A stretch of 57,699 nucleotides of DNA from Citrobacter sp. R56 (GCF_016811995.1 NZ_CP069160.1:1-57699), one strand, 5' to 3'. Shown: positions 8,090 through 19,364, numbered from the stretch's first letter. Notes: a model not told the origin generated them from the sequence alone. Numbers and translations: made by a program.

Positions 8090-8524
8090 TTAATTCTGGG
8101 TGATCTGACTGCGATGCTTATCAGCCTGCTGCTGGTGAACAACGGAAGACTGACCATTATTCGCCTTCTCATGCACAACAGCGGCTTTTTCATGTTCGTT
8201 CATTTCAGAAAATGACTTTGCTGTTTCGTTGGTGGCTCCTGATTTTCCTTTCATCATTTTTTTATGCATTTCCGCCATGCCCTGGTGGGCAGAAGCGTTG
8301 CCGTTTTGCATCATTTCATGGGACATTGCAGCCTGATCGTGCCCGCTCATATCCATCATCGTCATACTGTCTCCCTGAATAGCGCTTTTTTCAGCGGTTG
8401 ACTGCATCTGATGAGCAGGCGCCTGGGCATTATTTACCTGGTCATGCATGTTCATTGTCTCTGCAGCCATGGCGGTTGAAGTGACAGCCATAATGGCAAC
8501 AAATGATACAAGGATCTTTTTCAT
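8090..8524 (-). CDS. pcoE: PcoE, periplasmic copper-binding protein (E2)
   Basis: 144 residues. ATG at 8524 follows GGAGACC and starts a clear signal peptide (MKKILVSFVAIMAV...AMA). The mature part is rich in Met and His (METMNMHDQ, MTMMDMSGHDQ, MAEMHKKMMKG) with repeats of the form NEHEKAAVVHEKANNGQ shared with SilE. It sequesters copper in the periplasm as a first-line buffer. In E. coli pco, pcoE has its own promoter; here a perfect TGACAATTTTGTCA dyad at 8700-8713 lies upstream, so it should be induced by PcoRS or the chromosomal CusRS. Confidence 0.9.
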   Translation of the reverse strand: MKKILVSFVAIMAVTSTAMAAETMNMHDQVNNAQAPAHQMQSTAEKSAIQGDSMTMMDMSGHDQAAMSHEMMQNGNASAHQGMAEMHKKMMKGKSGATNETAKSFSEMNEHEKAAVVHEKANNGQSSVVHQQQADKHRSQITQN

Positions 8525-8699
8525 GGTTGGGTCTCCGGTGTTTTCATACCCAAACAATCAACGGCTTATGACAGAGAAAGCATTTGATCTCAGGGCGGGT
8601 TATTCATCACTCCAGGAACCAGGTGATTGCGTTATCACCCTGCTCCTGATTTATGAATGATTATAAAAAACCGCATCTGTTTATCGCGTGACTGGATGA

Positions 8700-8713
8700 T
8701 GACAATTTTGTCA
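8700..8713. promoter_or_regulatory. CusR/PcoR-type operator upstream of pcoE2
   Basis: TGACAATTTTGTCA is a perfect dyad of the TGACA-N4-TGTCA type bound by CusR/SilR-class regulators. It lies 176 bases upstream of the pcoE start and just beyond the pcoS stop. Confidence 0.75.
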
Positions 8714-8741
8714 CCTTCCAGGTTTCTCCTGAATAACGGGA

Positions 8742-10142
8742 TTAATCCATTAACAGGCGCACTTTGAACACAATTTCCCGCCCCTGCTGTTCTGCTGACA
8801 GCTCGCCGCCGTGAGCATGAATGATTGACCTTGTAATTGATAATCCCAGCCCCGCGCCTTCCGTGTTGTGGAACCTTGATGAGTCTGCGCGATAGAACCG
8901 GTCAAACAAACGTTCAAGATTAGCGGGAACCGGGCCAGACATGGTATTCGTAATCATCACGTTCACACAGTCACTGTCACGCTCAAGGCGTATCGCTGTA
9001 CAGGTGTTATCGGGAGAATACTTGATTGCATTGGAAAGCAGGTTACTGAAAGCACGGCGCAGCATATCGCTGTCTCCGGCAACAACGCCCTCTCCTTCAA
9101 CCGTGATTGTCTTTCCTGTCTCGTCTGCCAGGGGCTCGAATAACTCACGTAATTCATTCAGTTCGGCGGCCAGATCCACATCATGTTTATCCAGCTGCAG
9201 CAGACCATGCTCTGAACGTGCCAGAAAAAGCATGTCACTGGTCATTCGGGACAGCCTTTTCAGTTCTTCCAGGTTAGCGAATAAAATTTCGCGGTAATGC
9301 GAAACATCCCTTTCCTTAGCCAGTGCAAACTGCGTCTGCATCATCAGATTACTGACCGGTGTGCGCAGCTCATGCGCGATGTCAGACGAGAAATCTGACA
9401 GTTTCCGGAATGAACCCTCCAGGCGATCGAACATGTTATTGAATTCCTGCATGGTCTCAGAGATTTCCGGCGGAGCCAGATCGGGATTAAGACGCTGATC
9501 CAGGCTGTGTACGGTCATGGAGGAAGCCAGACTGGTCATTTCCCGTAACGGTTTCAGACCAATACGTGTGGTCAGCCAGCCCAGAAAAACAGAAATAAAG
9601 ACCAGACCGATATTGAACCAGAACAGCCAGGTACTGAGCTTATCCATGAACAGGGTGTGATACCCGGTATCCGTGGCAACCGTAATGATGAAATGTTTGC
9701 TTTTACCCTGTTCCGGCGTCACGGCAACCCGCCGCGAGATACTGCGGTACACGGTGTTATTTTCTTCCGTCTGGATCATATAGTCGAGAATATCCCCCGA
9801 CTTATTAAGCAGGATCGCTGGAACAACATAATTTTTGGCATACAGTTCCACAATTTTTTCATTTTCCATGTTTTTTATAGAAATGAATAAACCGTTGTGC
9901 CCCACCATCGCATCGTTTATTTTTTCTGATAATGACTTAATATCCGTTTTGTTCCGGAATGTCTCTGTTTTGAGAAATTCTTCGGTAAGCTGAAGTTTAC
10001 CTGTCAGAAAATCACGGTCCTGATTATCGAAATAGCCATTAAGGGTGCTAATCAGGATAAAACTTGATAACCACCATACCGTAAGCATCACTGCAGAAAA
10101 AATCAGGCTCAGGCGTGTGGTCAGGGAAATTTTGTACCTCAC
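8742..10142 (-). CDS. pcoS: PcoS copper sensor histidine kinase
   Basis: 466 residues, the usual length. Two membrane segments (about 10-33 and 171-192) flank a periplasmic sensor region. HAMP follows, then HisKA with [12 protein letters not shown] (phospho-accepting His257) and the HATPase region with N box ([13 protein letters not shown]) and G box (GAGLGLSIT). It senses periplasmic Cu and phosphorylates PcoR. Its start overlaps the pcoR stop by 4 bases (ATGA type), so the pair is coupled. Confidence 0.93.
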   Translation of the reverse strand: MRYKISLTTRLSLIFSAVMLTVWWLSSFILISTLNGYFDNQDRDFLTGKLQLTEEFLKTETFRNKTDIKSLSEKINDAMVGHNGLFISIKNMENEKIVELYAKNYVVPAILLNKSGDILDYMIQTEENNTVYRSISRRVAVTPEQGKSKHFIITVATDTGYHTLFMDKLSTWLFWFNIGLVFISVFLGWLTTRIGLKPLREMTSLASSMTVHSLDQRLNPDLAPPEISETMQEFNNMFDRLEGSFRKLSDFSSDIAHELRTPVSNLMMQTQFALAKERDVSHYREILFANLEELKRLSRMTSDMLFLARSEHGLLQLDKHDVDLAAELNELRELFEPLADETGKTITVEGEGVVAGDSDMLRRAFSNLLSNAIKYSPDNTCTAIRLERDSDCVNVMITNTMSGPVPANLERLFDRFYRADSSRFHNTEGAGLGLSITRSIIHAHGGELSAEQQGREIVFKVRLLMD

Positions 10143-10819
10143 TCTTCTCTGATCTCCAGGACATATCCGGCACCGCGAACGGTATGGATCAGTTTTGGTT
10201 CAAAGTCATCATCAATTTTACTTCTCAGACGTCTCACGGCGACATCAATCACATTCGTATCACTGTCAAAGTTCATATTCCAGACCAGGGACGAGATAAG
10301 ACTCCTGGGTAACACTTCTCCGGTGCGTTGCAGCAGCAACTCAAGCAGAACGTATTCTTTACCGGTGAGATGGATCTTCTTCCCCGAACGGATCACGGTC
10401 CGGCGCACCATATCAACGGTCATATCGGCGATGGTGCAAACCGTTGCGGCCTGCGAGCGTGCCCGCCGCAGTAAGGTTCTTACACGTGCAACCAGCTCCG
10501 TAAAATCGAAGGGCTTAATCAGGTAGTCATCTGCACCAAGCTCCAGTCCTTTCACTTTGTCCCGCACGTTGTCTTTTGCGGTTAAAAACAGGACCGGTTC
10601 TTCGTGCCCGGACTCCCTCAGTGCGCTGATGATTTGCCACCCGTCGAGGAAAGGCAGCATCACGTCCAGTATTATCAAATCATACTGTCCCTTCGACGCG
10701 GCCCCGAGACCATCGCGGCCATTATTAAAGAGATCGGCCTGATAGCCTTCCTCAACCAGTCCCTGCTGAAGGTAACGACCTGTTTTTTGTTCGTCTTCAA
10801 CGATTAGAATACGCTGCAT
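10139..10819 (-). CDS. pcoR: PcoR copper response regulator
   Basis: 226 residues from ATG at 10819 ([10 protein letters not shown]). Receiver domain at residues 1-115 with acidic pocket VEDE, phospho-Asp52 in ILDVML and a Lys in LIKPF. The OmpR-type winged helix is at about 130-225 ([33 protein letters not shown]). It activates pcoA and pcoE promoters through dyad sites such as those at 8700 and 15058. Confidence 0.93.
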   Translation of the reverse strand: MQRILIVEDEQKTGRYLQQGLVEEGYQADLFNNGRDGLGAASKGQYDLIILDVMLPFLDGWQIISALRESGHEEPVLFLTAKDNVRDKVKGLELGADDYLIKPFDFTELVARVRTLLRRARSQAATVCTIADMTVDMVRRTVIRSGKKIHLTGKEYVLLELLLQRTGEVLPRSLISSLVWNMNFDSDTNVIDVAVRRLRSKIDDDFEPKLIHTVRGAGYVLEIREE

Positions 10820-10873
10820 GGTCAACTCGCTGATATGAATGTAAAAATCTCACGCGTGAGCGTTGGTTGTCCC

Positions 10874-11803
10874 TTAGCTGACCTGAGACGGAGCAAGCAT
10901 TCCGAGCCACGCTACGGCGCCCAGAATGATAATCGCAACAACGAATTCGGTCAGGATGCTGTTTCGCATCAGGGCAACGCTGCGATCATAATTCCCTTCC
11001 CTGACCATAACTTCAAGCCGGGGACCCAGGTGAAACCGGTTTGCTGCAGCCAGAAGAAGCATCAGAACAAACAGAGCCGTCTTAGCAAGCAATATTCCCC
11101 CCCAGGAGCTGTTGAATAAAGGGGTTAAGTTACCCTCAGCAATATACAGATAGTTGACCATCGCACTCAGGATCAGGGCTACAACAATCACCGTACCTGC
11201 CGTGGCAAATTTTGCCAGGGAGTCAGATATCACAATGACGCTCTGTGCATTATGCGCGTTTCTGCGCATCAGCAGGATAGCAAATGCAACCAGAGCACCT
11301 GTCCAGGCACCTGCAGCGCCGAGATGAGTCAGATCGCTCAGTAAATGGAGATAGTAATGCAGACCATCATGCATGACGGCGTGTCCTCCCCAGGCCAGTG
11401 TAGCCAGCGCCGCGCCCCCACTCATCGTCATCAGCAGGCAGGACAATAGTCTTTTGTTAGTGTAAAGGAACAAAGCACCGAGTGTGGTAAACAGGGCACA
11501 GAGCCTGACAATCCAGCTAATACCTACATCAGTTTCTTCTATAACCATCTCGATGATATGGAGGGATAATTCCCTGAGATCAGTTACTCCGCTCATGGCA
11601 TTAGATACCAGGAGCATATTAATACCAGTAAGAATGATGCCTGCAATAACAGCAAAGGTTATAAACGACCTGAAATTAGTCAGGTTATACGTTTCATGTC
11701 TGACACCGCTTAATCCATATATCTGAAAAAATGGCAATCCAAATATTACCATCAAATCAATATAAAGAAAAAAACGAATAACAATCATAATCAGGTCGTT
11801 CAT
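10874..11803 (-). CDS. pcoD: PcoD inner-membrane copper transport protein
   Basis: 309 residues, eight or so transmembrane helices, CopD family. Conserved polar positions in or near helices include [10 protein letters not shown] and HLGAAGAW. It acts with PcoC, which begins 4 bases upstream in the same operon, and is thought to move copper across the inner membrane, perhaps to load PcoA. Position in the pcoABCDRS operon and full length support function. Confidence 0.92.
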   Translation of the reverse strand: MNDLIMIVIRFFLYIDLMVIFGLPFFQIYGLSGVRHETYNLTNFRSFITFAVIAGIILTGINMLLVSNAMSGVTDLRELSLHIIEMVIEETDVGISWIVRLCALFTTLGALFLYTNKRLLSCLLMTMSGGAALATLAWGGHAVMHDGLHYYLHLLSDLTHLGAAGAWTGALVAFAILLMRRNAHNAQSVIVISDSLAKFATAGTVIVVALILSAMVNYLYIAEGNLTPLFNSSWGGILLAKTALFVLMLLLAAANRFHLGPRLEVMVREGNYDRSVALMRNSILTEFVVAIIILGAVAWLGMLAPSQVS

Positions 11804-11807
11804 AATA

Positions 11808-12188
11808 TTACTTCACTGTAAAGGTGTAATTACCGGTAATAGGGTGCGTATCTGAAGAAACTGCGCGCCAGTCAACACGATAAGTGCCAGCGGGCAAAGG
11901 TTCTCGCGGAATAATGACCATCGATTTAGGGTCAGCGCCTGGTGCCACTTTTGCCGCGACCGGCATTGGAGAATGTGATGACATACCTTTCATACCCGTC
12001 ATCGTTAATTTTGCACCTGAGAATTTCACGGTCAGATCTTCCGAGAAATTAAGCTGAATCTTATCCGGGGCCGCTACGGCTGAATCAGCCTGTGGCACAG
12101 AGCTTTTTAATTCAGGATGGGCCATAGCAGAAAAAGCGACACCCATCACCAGGCCACCTGTAAGAATGGCTTTATGTAAAATCGACAT
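11808..12188 (-). CDS. pcoC: PcoC periplasmic copper chaperone
   Basis: 126 residues with a signal peptide cleaved after SAMA, leaving His as the first mature residue. CopC-type beta barrel with the N-terminal Cu(II) site (HPELK; later DTHPITG) and the Met-rich Cu(I) loop ([13 protein letters not shown]). It passes copper to PcoD or PcoA. All expected ligands are present. Confidence 0.93.
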   Translation of the reverse strand: MSILHKAILTGGLVMGVAFSAMAHPELKSSVPQADSAVAAPDKIQLNFSEDLTVKFSGAKLTMTGMKGMSSHSPMPVAAKVAPGADPKSMVIIPREPLPAGTYRVDWRAVSSDTHPITGNYTFTVK

Positions 12189-12227
12189 ATTATTTACCTG
12201 TTTAGTTTAGTGTTTTAAGTCAACGCA

Positions 12228-13127
12228 TTAAAACCAGATTCTGGCACCCGCCAGGAATACTACCTGATGGTCTTTCTCACCCTCTCTTTTCGCCATATCG
12301 GACGTTTTCCCGTAAAGCTGATTCCAGGAGACGCCTATATAGGGTGCAAACTCACGGCGTATTTCGTAGCGCAGCCGAAGGCCCAGCTCTGTGTCAGCTA
12401 ATCCCCTGCCGCGTCCCCGCGATTCATCATCCTGACTGTAGAGATTTACCTCATAGGATGGCTGGAGTATGAGCCGGTTAGTCAGTAAAACATCGTATTC
12501 TCCTCCCAGACGGAGGGCTGCTTTTCCGTCATTACTGACAAAAGCCGTAATTTCAGACTCAAAATTATAGAGCGCGAGCCCCTGAAAACCGACAGCAGCC
12601 CAGGTCTGGGCTGAAGCAGGTCTGAAATCCTGTCTGACTCCCGCAACCAAATCCCACCAGGGGCCAACCGCATGCCCCCAGAGTAGCTGGGCTTCTGCCG
12701 TCTCCGTTTTCCCCCCGCTTCGTTCGCCTTCACTCTTTAGCCAGAGCCGGTCAGTGTCGCCTCCAATCCAGCTGTTAACACTCCAGCTGAAATTGTTGGT
12801 GTTATCCGACCGTTGCCATTCCAGTTGATCCAGCAAGACCAGATAATTAATCGGACTGTCGTGAATCGCATGCCCCGGTAAATTGCCGAATGCAGCCTTC
12901 CGGTCGGCATCGGTAACAGGCGGAATTGGCGTTCTGCTCTCAGTTACAATGGGCTCCATGGACGTCATCTCAGTGAAATTCTCATCTACCGGCATCTGCA
13001 TGGAAGACATGTCGTGCCCGGCGTGGGGATCTGCAGAGACGGAGCCCGCCGCAATAGAAAGCTGTGAGGTAAACAAACCAGCGACCAGAACAGGTATGGC
13101 CTTAAAACTTATCTTCATTCGCATCAT
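12228..13127 (-). CDS. pcoB: PcoB outer-membrane copper resistance protein
   Basis: 299 residues from the first ATG, or 296 from MKISFKAIP. It has a signal peptide, a short His/Met-rich segment ([13 protein letters not shown]) and a beta-barrel C terminus ending in a terminal Phe (AGARIWF), typical of outer-membrane proteins. It overlaps the pcoA stop by 4 bases. It works with PcoA in copper oxidation or sequestration at the outer membrane. Confidence 0.92.
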   Translation of the reverse strand: MMRMKISFKAIPVLVAGLFTSQLSIAAGSVSADPHAGHDMSSMQMPVDENFTEMTSMEPIVTESRTPIPPVTDADRKAAFGNLPGHAIHDSPINYLVLLDQLEWQRSDNTNNFSWSVNSWIGGDTDRLWLKSEGERSGGKTETAEAQLLWGHAVGPWWDLVAGVRQDFRPASAQTWAAVGFQGLALYNFESEITAFVSNDGKAALRLGGEYDVLLTNRLILQPSYEVNLYSQDDESRGRGRGLADTELGLRLRYEIRREFAPYIGVSWNQLYGKTSDMAKREGEKDHQVVFLAGARIWF

Positions 13128-14941
13128 TCCTCCACCCGGACTTCACGAAACATTCCCATTTCCATGTGATAGAGCAAATGGCAGTGATACGCCCAGCGGC
13201 CAAGCGCATCTGCTGTCACTCTGTAACTGCGTTTTGTACCAGGGGGAATATCTATTGTGTGTTTACGAACCATGAAATTACCGTTTTCATCTTCCAGATC
13301 GCTCCACATACCATGCAGGTGAATGGGGTGAGTCATCATGGTATCGTTGACCAGCGTGATCCTGAGTCGCTCACCGTATTTCAGCAGCACCGGTACGGCA
13401 TCTGAAAACTTGATTCCGTTAAATGACCAGGCAAACTTTTCCATGTGACCGGTTAAATGCAGTTCTATGGTGCGGCCAGGTTCACGTCCGTCAGGATCCT
13501 CAAAGCGGCTTTTCAAATCCGCGTACGTGAGAACCTTTCTTCCGTTATTTCGAAGACCAATACCAGGATCGTTTAATTTCGGAGAGACGTTCATCGCCTG
13601 CATATCAACCAGTGGGTTACCCGTTTCTGACGCAGGATGACTTTGCATACCCGGCATTCCGGCCATCTGGGAATGATCCATACCGGTCATGCTGCTGTGA
13701 TCCATGGGCGCGGAGGATGTCCCGCTATCCGCAAGGTCAGCGCCGTCCATGGACATCATCTCTCCGCTGTTATCCATGCCTCCCATCTGGCTGTGGTCCA
13801 TTCCTGCCATATCATGTCCCATTCCTCCCATACCCATATCTTCCATGGTCAACAGAGGACGGGGATCGAGGGCGGGAACGGCAGCACTTAACCCCTCTCT
13901 CGTGGCCAGGGTCCCCCGAGCGTAGCCGGTCCTGTCCATGGATTGTGCGAAGACGGTATAGGCCTCACCCTGAGGCTCCACAATGACATCATAGGTTTCG
14001 GCAACGGCAATCCTGAATTCGTCAACGGTAACCGGGTTTACATACTGGCCATCTGCAGCCACGACCGTCATTTTCAGCCCGGGGATGCGGATATCGAAAT
14101 AGGTCATTGCCGAGCCGTTGATAAACCGTAAGCGTATCTTTTCACCGGGACGGAACAGCCCGGTCCAGTTTTTCAGCGGGGCCTGCCCGTTCATGAGATA
14201 GGTGTAGGTGTAGCCACTGACATCCGCGAGGTCAGTTGGATTCATTTTCATTTCAGCCCACATTTTCCGATCGGCAATAGTGGCTGACAGCCCCCTGGTA
14301 TTCACGTCGCGGAAAAAAGAGCCAACGGTTGGTTTATTGAAATTGTAGTAATCCGACTGTTTTTTTAATTTTTTCAGCAGGCTGTGAGGATTTTCATCGG
14401 TCCAGTCAGACAACATGACCACGTGCTCACGATCGTAAGCAAACGGTTCCGGCTCCCTGGCATCGATGATAATGGCACCGTATACCCCCTCCTGTTCCTG
14501 CAGACCAGAATGGCTGTGGTACCAGTAAGTCCCGTTCTGCTTAACCTTAAAGGTGTAAACGTAGGTATCATCAGGCGCTATGCCCCTAAAACTCAGCCCC
14601 GGAACACCATCCATATTGGCTGGAAGAATAATGCCGTGCCAGTGAATGGACGTCTGTTCCTTAAGACGGTTTTTGACCTTCAGGGTAATGGTGTCACCTT
14701 CTTTCCAGCGAAGAACGGGCCCCGGCAGGCCTCCGTTGATTGTTTTGGCCTGACGCTCACTGCCCGTGATATTGACGGCCGTTTCACCAATGGTCAGGTC
14801 AAACTGAGTACCCTGCAGGGATGCGGCAACTGGCAGGCTCAGACTGGAACGCGCATTGAAACTCCATACGCCAAGACTTCCGGCTACGCCAGAGAGGGTT
14901 AACCCCTTCAGGAAAGTTCGTCGAGACGTTTTCAACAGCAT
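13124..14941 (-). CDS. pcoA: PcoA multicopper oxidase
   Basis: 605 residues from ATG at 14941. It carries a Tat signal (SRRTFLKG, residues 6-13), so it is exported folded. The four copper motifs are intact: HWHG near 100, HSHS near 142, HPIHLHG near 540 and [12 protein letters not shown] near 590. A Met-rich insert at about 390-460 ([18 protein letters not shown] and repeats) binds extra Cu. It oxidises Cu(I) to less toxic Cu(II) in the periplasm. First gene of pcoABCDRS; a pco operator lies upstream at 15058-15075. The upstream in-frame Met at 15040 is not needed. Confidence 0.95.
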   Translation of the reverse strand: MLLKTSRRTFLKGLTLSGVAGSLGVWSFNARSSLSLPVAASLQGTQFDLTIGETAVNITGSERQAKTINGGLPGPVLRWKEGDTITLKVKNRLKEQTSIHWHGIILPANMDGVPGLSFRGIAPDDTYVYTFKVKQNGTYWYHSHSGLQEQEGVYGAIIIDAREPEPFAYDREHVVMLSDWTDENPHSLLKKLKKQSDYYNFNKPTVGSFFRDVNTRGLSATIADRKMWAEMKMNPTDLADVSGYTYTYLMNGQAPLKNWTGLFRPGEKIRLRFINGSAMTYFDIRIPGLKMTVVAADGQYVNPVTVDEFRIAVAETYDVIVEPQGEAYTVFAQSMDRTGYARGTLATREGLSAAVPALDPRPLLTMEDMGMGGMGHDMAGMDHSQMGGMDNSGEMMSMDGADLADSGTSSAPMDHSSMTGMDHSQMAGMPGMQSHPASETGNPLVDMQAMNVSPKLNDPGIGLRNNGRKVLTYADLKSRFEDPDGREPGRTIELHLTGHMEKFAWSFNGIKFSDAVPVLLKYGERLRITLVNDTMMTHPIHLHGMWSDLEDENGNFMVRKHTIDIPPGTKRSYRVTADALGRWAYHCHLLYHMEMGMFREVRVEE

Positions 14942-15057
14942 GCGCGTTCCCTTATTTAAAGTATGGTTAATAACAAAATTCGAGAACCGATTTAAATTAA
15001 ATTTCTGGTTCATCCTCTTACAATGAAATGAAGCTAGCACACCTTAAGAAACAAATT

Positions 15058-15075
15058 CATTACAATCGTGTAATG
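15058..15075. promoter_or_regulatory. pco operator between pcoA and pcoE1
   Basis: CATTACA-ATCG-TGTAATG is a perfect inverted repeat with 7-base arms, matching the cop/pco box used by PcoR/CopR. It sits between the divergent pcoA (start 14941) and pcoE1 (start 15176), so one box may serve both. Confidence 0.75.
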
Positions 15076-15175
15076 TACGTGGCTGTATTACATTTACGTC
15101 ATCTTACCCACAGGTTGATTATTTTTATATATGATCGTGATGACATCTTTTATGTATCTCAGAAGGTAATTACAC

Positions 15176-15625
15176 ATGAATATATTAATCACAACCACTG
15201 CGTTTACAGCTTTATTTTGTGGGGCGGCTTTTGCTAATTCCAGTGGTATTGCCCATGAAGCACATCGATTCGTGAATAATGCCTCAGCCGTCAGTCATGT
15301 GAATTCCTCGACGCATGAAAACTTGCCGGGCAGGATTAATAAAAACAGCACGTCATCATTCTCTAAAATGAATGAACATGAAAGGGCCATTGTTGCGCAT
15401 TCATTTATGAACAACAGCGCGTCCTATGCACATCAAAAAATGATTGAGGAACATAAAAAAATGCTGTCCGGGAGTGATGCAAATTCAGAGACCTCATCTT
15501 CTTCTTTTAACGAACTGAATGCCGGAGAGAAAGCCGCCCTCGTGCATGAGCAGGTCAATAATGCCGGTGCGGAAGCTCATCAGACGCAGGCAAGAAAGCT
15601 TCGCGGCCTGTATTCGTCCAGGTAA
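15176..15625 (+). CDS. pcoE1: PcoE1, SilE/PcoE-like periplasmic metal-binding protein
   Basis: 149 residues with a signal peptide (MNILITTTAFTALFCGAAFA). The mature protein has three repeats related to SilE and PcoE: HEAHRFVNNASAVSH, NEHERAIVAHSFMNNSASYAHQ and NAGEKAALVHEQVNNAGAEAHQ. It is richer in His and poorer in Met than PcoE2. It is divergent from pcoA and shares the operator region. Likely binds Cu or Ag in the periplasm. GAAGG upstream supports the start. Confidence 0.85.
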   Translation: MNILITTTAFTALFCGAAFANSSGIAHEAHRFVNNASAVSHVNSSTHENLPGRINKNSTSSFSKMNEHERAIVAHSFMNNSASYAHQKMIEEHKKMLSGSDANSETSSSSFNELNAGEKAALVHEQVNNAGAEAHQTQARKLRGLYSSR

Positions 15626-15734
15626 CGGCAGGCGGGTTAGTGCTTAGCGTCAGGTGCGCAGCAGGGCTTCACTGACGGGTTACGTCGCAGGACATGAGCC
15701 TCATATTGCTCTGCCGTAACCTGTTTCAGACCCG

Positions 15735-15821
15735 TTAATCATCATCGTCGGGCTGGTCATACAGTTCCCAGAGCTGCAGGAGCAAACGGGAAACAAGATA
15801 TGTTACAAAAATGACGACCAT
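15735..15821 (-). CDS. 28-codon ORF, possible single-pass membrane peptide
   Basis: ATG at 15821 follows GGGAGCACCGTTG, a good ribosome-binding site. The 28-residue product starts MVVIFVTYLVSRLLLQLW and ends in a run of acids (DQPDDDD), the profile of a one-helix membrane peptide with an acidic tail. It fills part of the otherwise empty space between pcoE1 and pcoG, on the strand of pcoA. I do not recognise it. It could be a regulator of a membrane component such as PcoS or SilP, or a chance frame. Confidence 0.45.
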   Translation of the reverse strand: MVVIFVTYLVSRLLLQLWELYDQPDDDD

Positions 15822-15913
15822 CAACGGTGCTCCCGATTAACTGACAGATGACACGCCTCCTGAAAACCCCTAGCATACGCCGCAGTGTTCATGCTAACGG
15901 CGAATTCCAGTAA

Positions 15914-16651
15914 ATGTATTCTACCGATGTCGTAAAAGAAAATGCTTACCTTTCAGCCACCCGCTCGGGGCTGGAATCGAACGAGATCGCTATCCTTCAG
16001 CGCTCTTTGCCCTCCCGGTTTAATCTTCGGCATTTGAAAAAAAATGAATCATTAAAACTCGTACTGCAAAAGAAAGCGGGAAAATCACGTGTAGTGGCCT
16101 ATAAATTTACGTCCGGTTCATTTAATTACACGGCGTATCGTATATCAGATAAAAAATTCTATAACCTTTCCGATACTTCCGGGAAAGGCAGTCTCGATTA
16201 TCCGTTACCAGCCACAGCAAGACTCAGCTCGCCTTTTAATCCTGCAAGACTTAACCCGGTATCGGGAAAAGTGAGTCCCCATAATGGAATTGATTATTCC
16301 ATGCCCATGAACACGAAAATAGTCAGCGTCATCGACGGAAAAATCACCCGGGCCGAATACAACAGTACCATGGGATATTTTGTTGAAGTAACGGGAAAAG
16401 CCGGTGTTAAAACTCGCTATCTCCACCTCAATAAAATTCTCGTTACTAAAGGGGCCTGGGTTACCCGGGGAGGCGCTATTGCGTTATCCGGTAACAGCGG
16501 ACGTTCATCCGGTCCTCATCTGCATTACGAGCTGGTCATCAATAACAATCCTGTTAACTCACTGGCATTCCGGGCTGCGGCACCCGCTGATAACAAACTC
16601 GAACAGCATGCCTTTGCGCATGCCAGAGACTACGAACGATACCTGGACTGA
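15914..16651 (+). CDS. pcoG: PcoG, M23 family metallopeptidase
   Basis: 245 residues. The C-terminal LytM/M23 domain (about 105-215) has the zinc motif HNGIDY (HxxxD) and HLHYE (HxH), so the catalytic centre is intact. Relatives cut peptidoglycan cross-links. The frame is closed by TAA directly before the ATG, and no signal peptide or membrane anchor is seen, unlike MepM-type enzymes; the ATG also has only a weak ribosome-binding site. Export route is unclear. It lies between pcoE1 and the DUF2933 gene in the known sil-pco gene order. Confidence 0.8.
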   Translation: MYSTDVVKENAYLSATRSGLESNEIAILQRSLPSRFNLRHLKKNESLKLVLQKKAGKSRVVAYKFTSGSFNYTAYRISDKKFYNLSDTSGKGSLDYPLPATARLSSPFNPARLNPVSGKVSPHNGIDYSMPMNTKIVSVIDGKITRAEYNSTMGYFVEVTGKAGVKTRYLHLNKILVTKGAWVTRGGAIALSGNSGRSSGPHLHYELVINNNPVNSLAFRAAAPADNKLEQHAFAHARDYERYLD

Positions 16652-16653
16652 TA

Positions 16654-16676
16654 ACGGGACCGCGACGCGGCCCCGT
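16654..16676. terminator. Stem-loop between pcoG and the DUF2933 gene
   Basis: ACGGGACCGCG and CGCGGCCCCGT form an 11-base stem with one mismatch between two converging gene ends. The T-run is offset (16687-16694), so it may act as a bidirectional stop. Confidence 0.5.
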
Positions 16677-16684
16677 CTGCCGGA

Positions 16685-16882
16685 TTAATTTTTTTTATCG
16701 TTTTCACTTCCGTGATGTTGATGATCTCCATGCCCTCCGTGGCCGTGGAAAAGATGCATTAGCGGGCAGACCAGCAATAACAGATATGGCCAGTAACCTG
16801 CCACATGTGACCAGTGTTCGCGCAGGAGGGCAAATGCCGCGATCGCGGCGACAGCAATAAGCGCATAGGTGGTACTTTTCAT
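16685..16882 (-). CDS. DUF2933 small membrane protein
   Basis: 65 residues; two hydrophobic stretches (YALIAVAAIAAFALL and YWPYLLLLVCPLMHLF) followed by a His/Gly tail (HGHGGHGDHQHHG), the DUF2933 pattern. A strong ribosome-binding site (AAGGAGTCCAGT) precedes ATG at 16882. It sits just after silP on the same strand and is probably co-transcribed with it. The His-rich tail suggests metal binding at the inner membrane, which is inference. Confidence 0.8.
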   Translation of the reverse strand: MKSTTYALIAVAAIAAFALLREHWSHVAGYWPYLLLLVCPLMHLFHGHGGHGDHQHHGSENDKKN

Positions 16883-16922
16883 ACTGGACTCCTTCTGTTC
16901 ATAACAGACCCTTCACTCAGTG

Positions 16923-19364
16923 TTATTTCCCGAGCCTGACACTTTTCAGACGCAACGCATTCACAATGACGCTGACGGAAGAAAGAGCCATGGCCGCCGC
17001 CGCAATAACTGGTGACAGCAGTATTCCATACACAGGATAAAGCAGACCTGCAGCCACAGGCACACCAAATGCGTTGTAGATAAATGCAAAAAACAGATTC
17101 TGTCGGATATTTTTCATGGTGATCTCTGACAGATGACGGGCCCTGTTCAGTATCATCAGGTCGCCTTTGAGAAGGGTGACTCCGGCACTTTCAATTGCCA
17201 CATCTGTACCCGTTCCCATGGCTATACCCACGTCAGCCTCTGCCAGCGCCGGGGCATCATTCACACCGTCTCCGGCCATCGCAACCACATGGCCAGACTC
17301 TTTCAGTCGGGTTATCACTGCTTTTTTGCCATCCGGCAGAATCCCGGCTTCAACCTCATCTATTCCCAGTTTCCGTGCGACTGCTTCAGCAGTAAGCCGG
17401 TTATCCCCGGTGAGCATAACAATGCGGATCCCCGCCTGACGCAAAGCTTTAAGCGCATCCGGCGTGGATGCTTTCACGGGATCCGAGATAGCTATCAGGC
17501 CTGCAAGGTCCCCGTCCGTGGCCACATAGATAACGGTAGCGCCTTCCATCCGCAGCGTATCCGCAACGGCCTTTTGATTATCAATAACGATACTGTTTTC
17601 CTGCATAGCCAGTTCATTACCAATAACAACCCGTTGACCTTCGACATCGCCTGAGACACCTTTACCCGACGGCGCATCGAAATGAGTGACTGCGGGTATT
17701 GCGATCCCCTTTTCCTGTGCTGCTTTAACTACTGCCATACCCAGCGGATGCTGCGAACCTTTTTCCACTGCGGCCGTTACACGCAAAAGAGATGTTTCCC
17801 CACCCGGACTGAGACTGATAATCCCTGTCACCGTAGGCGAACCTTCCGTGAGCGTGCCTGTTTTGTCAACAACCAGCGTGTCCACTTTTTCAAGACGCTC
17901 AAGGGCTTCAGCATTCTTGATTAACACCCCGGCCTGGGCTCCTTTGCCCACCCCCACCATTATCGACATCGGCGTGGCCAGCCCCAGCGCGCAGGGACAG
18001 GCAATAATCAGGACCGATACAGCCGCAATGAGACCGTGCGCCATCCTGGGCTCGGGGCCCCAGACAGACCAGATCACGAAAGCAACAACCGCGATAAGTA
18101 TCACCAGAGGAACAAACCAGCCTGAAACGCTGTCAGCCATTCTCTGGATGGGGGCACGCGAACGCTGTGCATCAGCGACCATCTGAACAATTCGTGAGAG
18201 CATCGTTTCATCACCGACTTTCTCTGCACGGATGATAAGACTACCTGTCTGATTAATCGTCCCCCCAATGACAGGGTCACCCTCCGTTTTGGTAACCGGC
18301 ATAGACTCCCCGGTCACCATCGACTCATCAACGGTTGTTTTGCCTTCGACCACGATACCGTCGACCGGAATACTCTCCCCGGGTCTGATGCGGAGCTTAT
18401 CGCCAGGCAGGACATCTTCCGCATTAATATCCGTTTCATGACCGTCATGGTCCAGCCGCTTGGCGGTTTTGGGGGCAAGGTTCAGAAGCGCAGTAATGGC
18501 ACCTGAGGTTTGTTCCCGTGCCCGCAGCTCAAGAACCTGTCCCAGCAGTACAAGCACCGTAATTACTGCCGCGGCTTCAAAATAAACGGCCACCAGGCCA
18601 TCCATGTTTCTGAACGATGCAGGAAACCAGGAGGGGAAGACAGTTGCAATGACGCTGTAAACCCAGGCTACGCCGGTCCCCATAGCAACAAGGGTAAACA
18701 TATTCAGGGAGCGGTTACGTAACGACATTCCGGCCCGGGCGAAAAATGGCCAGCCACACCACAACACGACAGGGGAGGCCAGAAGCAGCTGCAGCCATGT
18801 GTTGTACTGTGGCGATACTGTATTCCTCAAGGCGGGAAACAGATGAGATCCCATTTCGAGTATCAGAACCGGAAACGCCAGCAACAACCCCAGCCAGAAG
18901 CGTCTTGTCATGTCGCAAAGTTCATCACTCGGCCCCGTGGATGCCGTGGCTACGAGCGGTTCCAGTGCCATTCCACAGACAGGACAGCTTCCGGGACCAC
19001 TGCGGCGTATCTCCGGGTGCATCGGACATGTCCACACACCTTCAGAAATATCGTTCTCCGCCTGATGGTGAGGCTGTTTTATCTGGTCTGGGCTGACTTC
19101 GTGGTGATGGTGATGGTAGGAATGTTCACTGGCCTCTTCGGTAAGATAGCGGTCGGGATGGGCTGTAAATTTACTCTCACAGCTGGCAGAGCAGAAATAA
19201 AGCTGATGGTCCTGGTATCGAATGCTGCTGTGCGCTTTGTCGGGCAGGAATGCCATCCCGCACACGGGATCTCTCACCTTATGCAATACGTGGCTCTCGT
19301 CCGGGGATAATGTCTGTTCAGAAGCAGTCTGGTTGTTGTGTTGCACTGCATTGTCATTTTTCAC
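16923..19364 (-). CDS. silP: SilP, Ag(I)/Cu(I) P1B-type ATPase
   Basis: 813 residues from a GTG at 19364 preceded by AGGAGAGTTACT; the ATG at 19394 lacks such a site. Order: YHS-like metal domain (DPVCGMAFL...[10 protein letters not shown]), a His stretch (HHHHHEV), heavy-metal binding motif ([20 protein letters not shown]), eight membrane helices with CPC (ACPCALGL), the phosphorylation site DKTGTLTEG, and [10 protein letters not shown]. It pumps Ag+/Cu+ from cytoplasm to periplasm, where SilCBA takes over. Confidence 0.94.
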   Translation of the reverse strand: MKNDNAVQHNNQTASEQTLSPDESHVLHKVRDPVCGMAFLPDKAHSSIRYQDHQLYFCSASCESKFTAHPDRYLTEEASEHSYHHHHHEVSPDQIKQPHHQAENDISEGVWTCPMHPEIRRSGPGSCPVCGMALEPLVATASTGPSDELCDMTRRFWLGLLLAFPVLILEMGSHLFPALRNTVSPQYNTWLQLLLASPVVLWCGWPFFARAGMSLRNRSLNMFTLVAMGTGVAWVYSVIATVFPSWFPASFRNMDGLVAVYFEAAAVITVLVLLGQVLELRAREQTSGAITALLNLAPKTAKRLDHDGHETDINAEDVLPGDKLRIRPGESIPVDGIVVEGKTTVDESMVTGESMPVTKTEGDPVIGGTINQTGSLIIRAEKVGDETMLSRIVQMVADAQRSRAPIQRMADSVSGWFVPLVILIAVVAFVIWSVWGPEPRMAHGLIAAVSVLIIACPCALGLATPMSIMVGVGKGAQAGVLIKNAEALERLEKVDTLVVDKTGTLTEGSPTVTGIISLSPGGETSLLRVTAAVEKGSQHPLGMAVVKAAQEKGIAIPAVTHFDAPSGKGVSGDVEGQRVVIGNELAMQENSIVIDNQKAVADTLRMEGATVIYVATDGDLAGLIAISDPVKASTPDALKALRQAGIRIVMLTGDNRLTAEAVARKLGIDEVEAGILPDGKKAVITRLKESGHVVAMAGDGVNDAPALAEADVGIAMGTGTDVAIESAGVTLLKGDLMILNRARHLSEITMKNIRQNLFFAFIYNAFGVPVAAGLLYPVYGILLSPVIAAAAMALSSVSVIVNALRLKSVRLGK

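Noticed and set aside
13612..13986. Forward ORFs inside pcoA
   Set aside because: They arise from the Met/His-rich repeats of PcoA read on the other strand.
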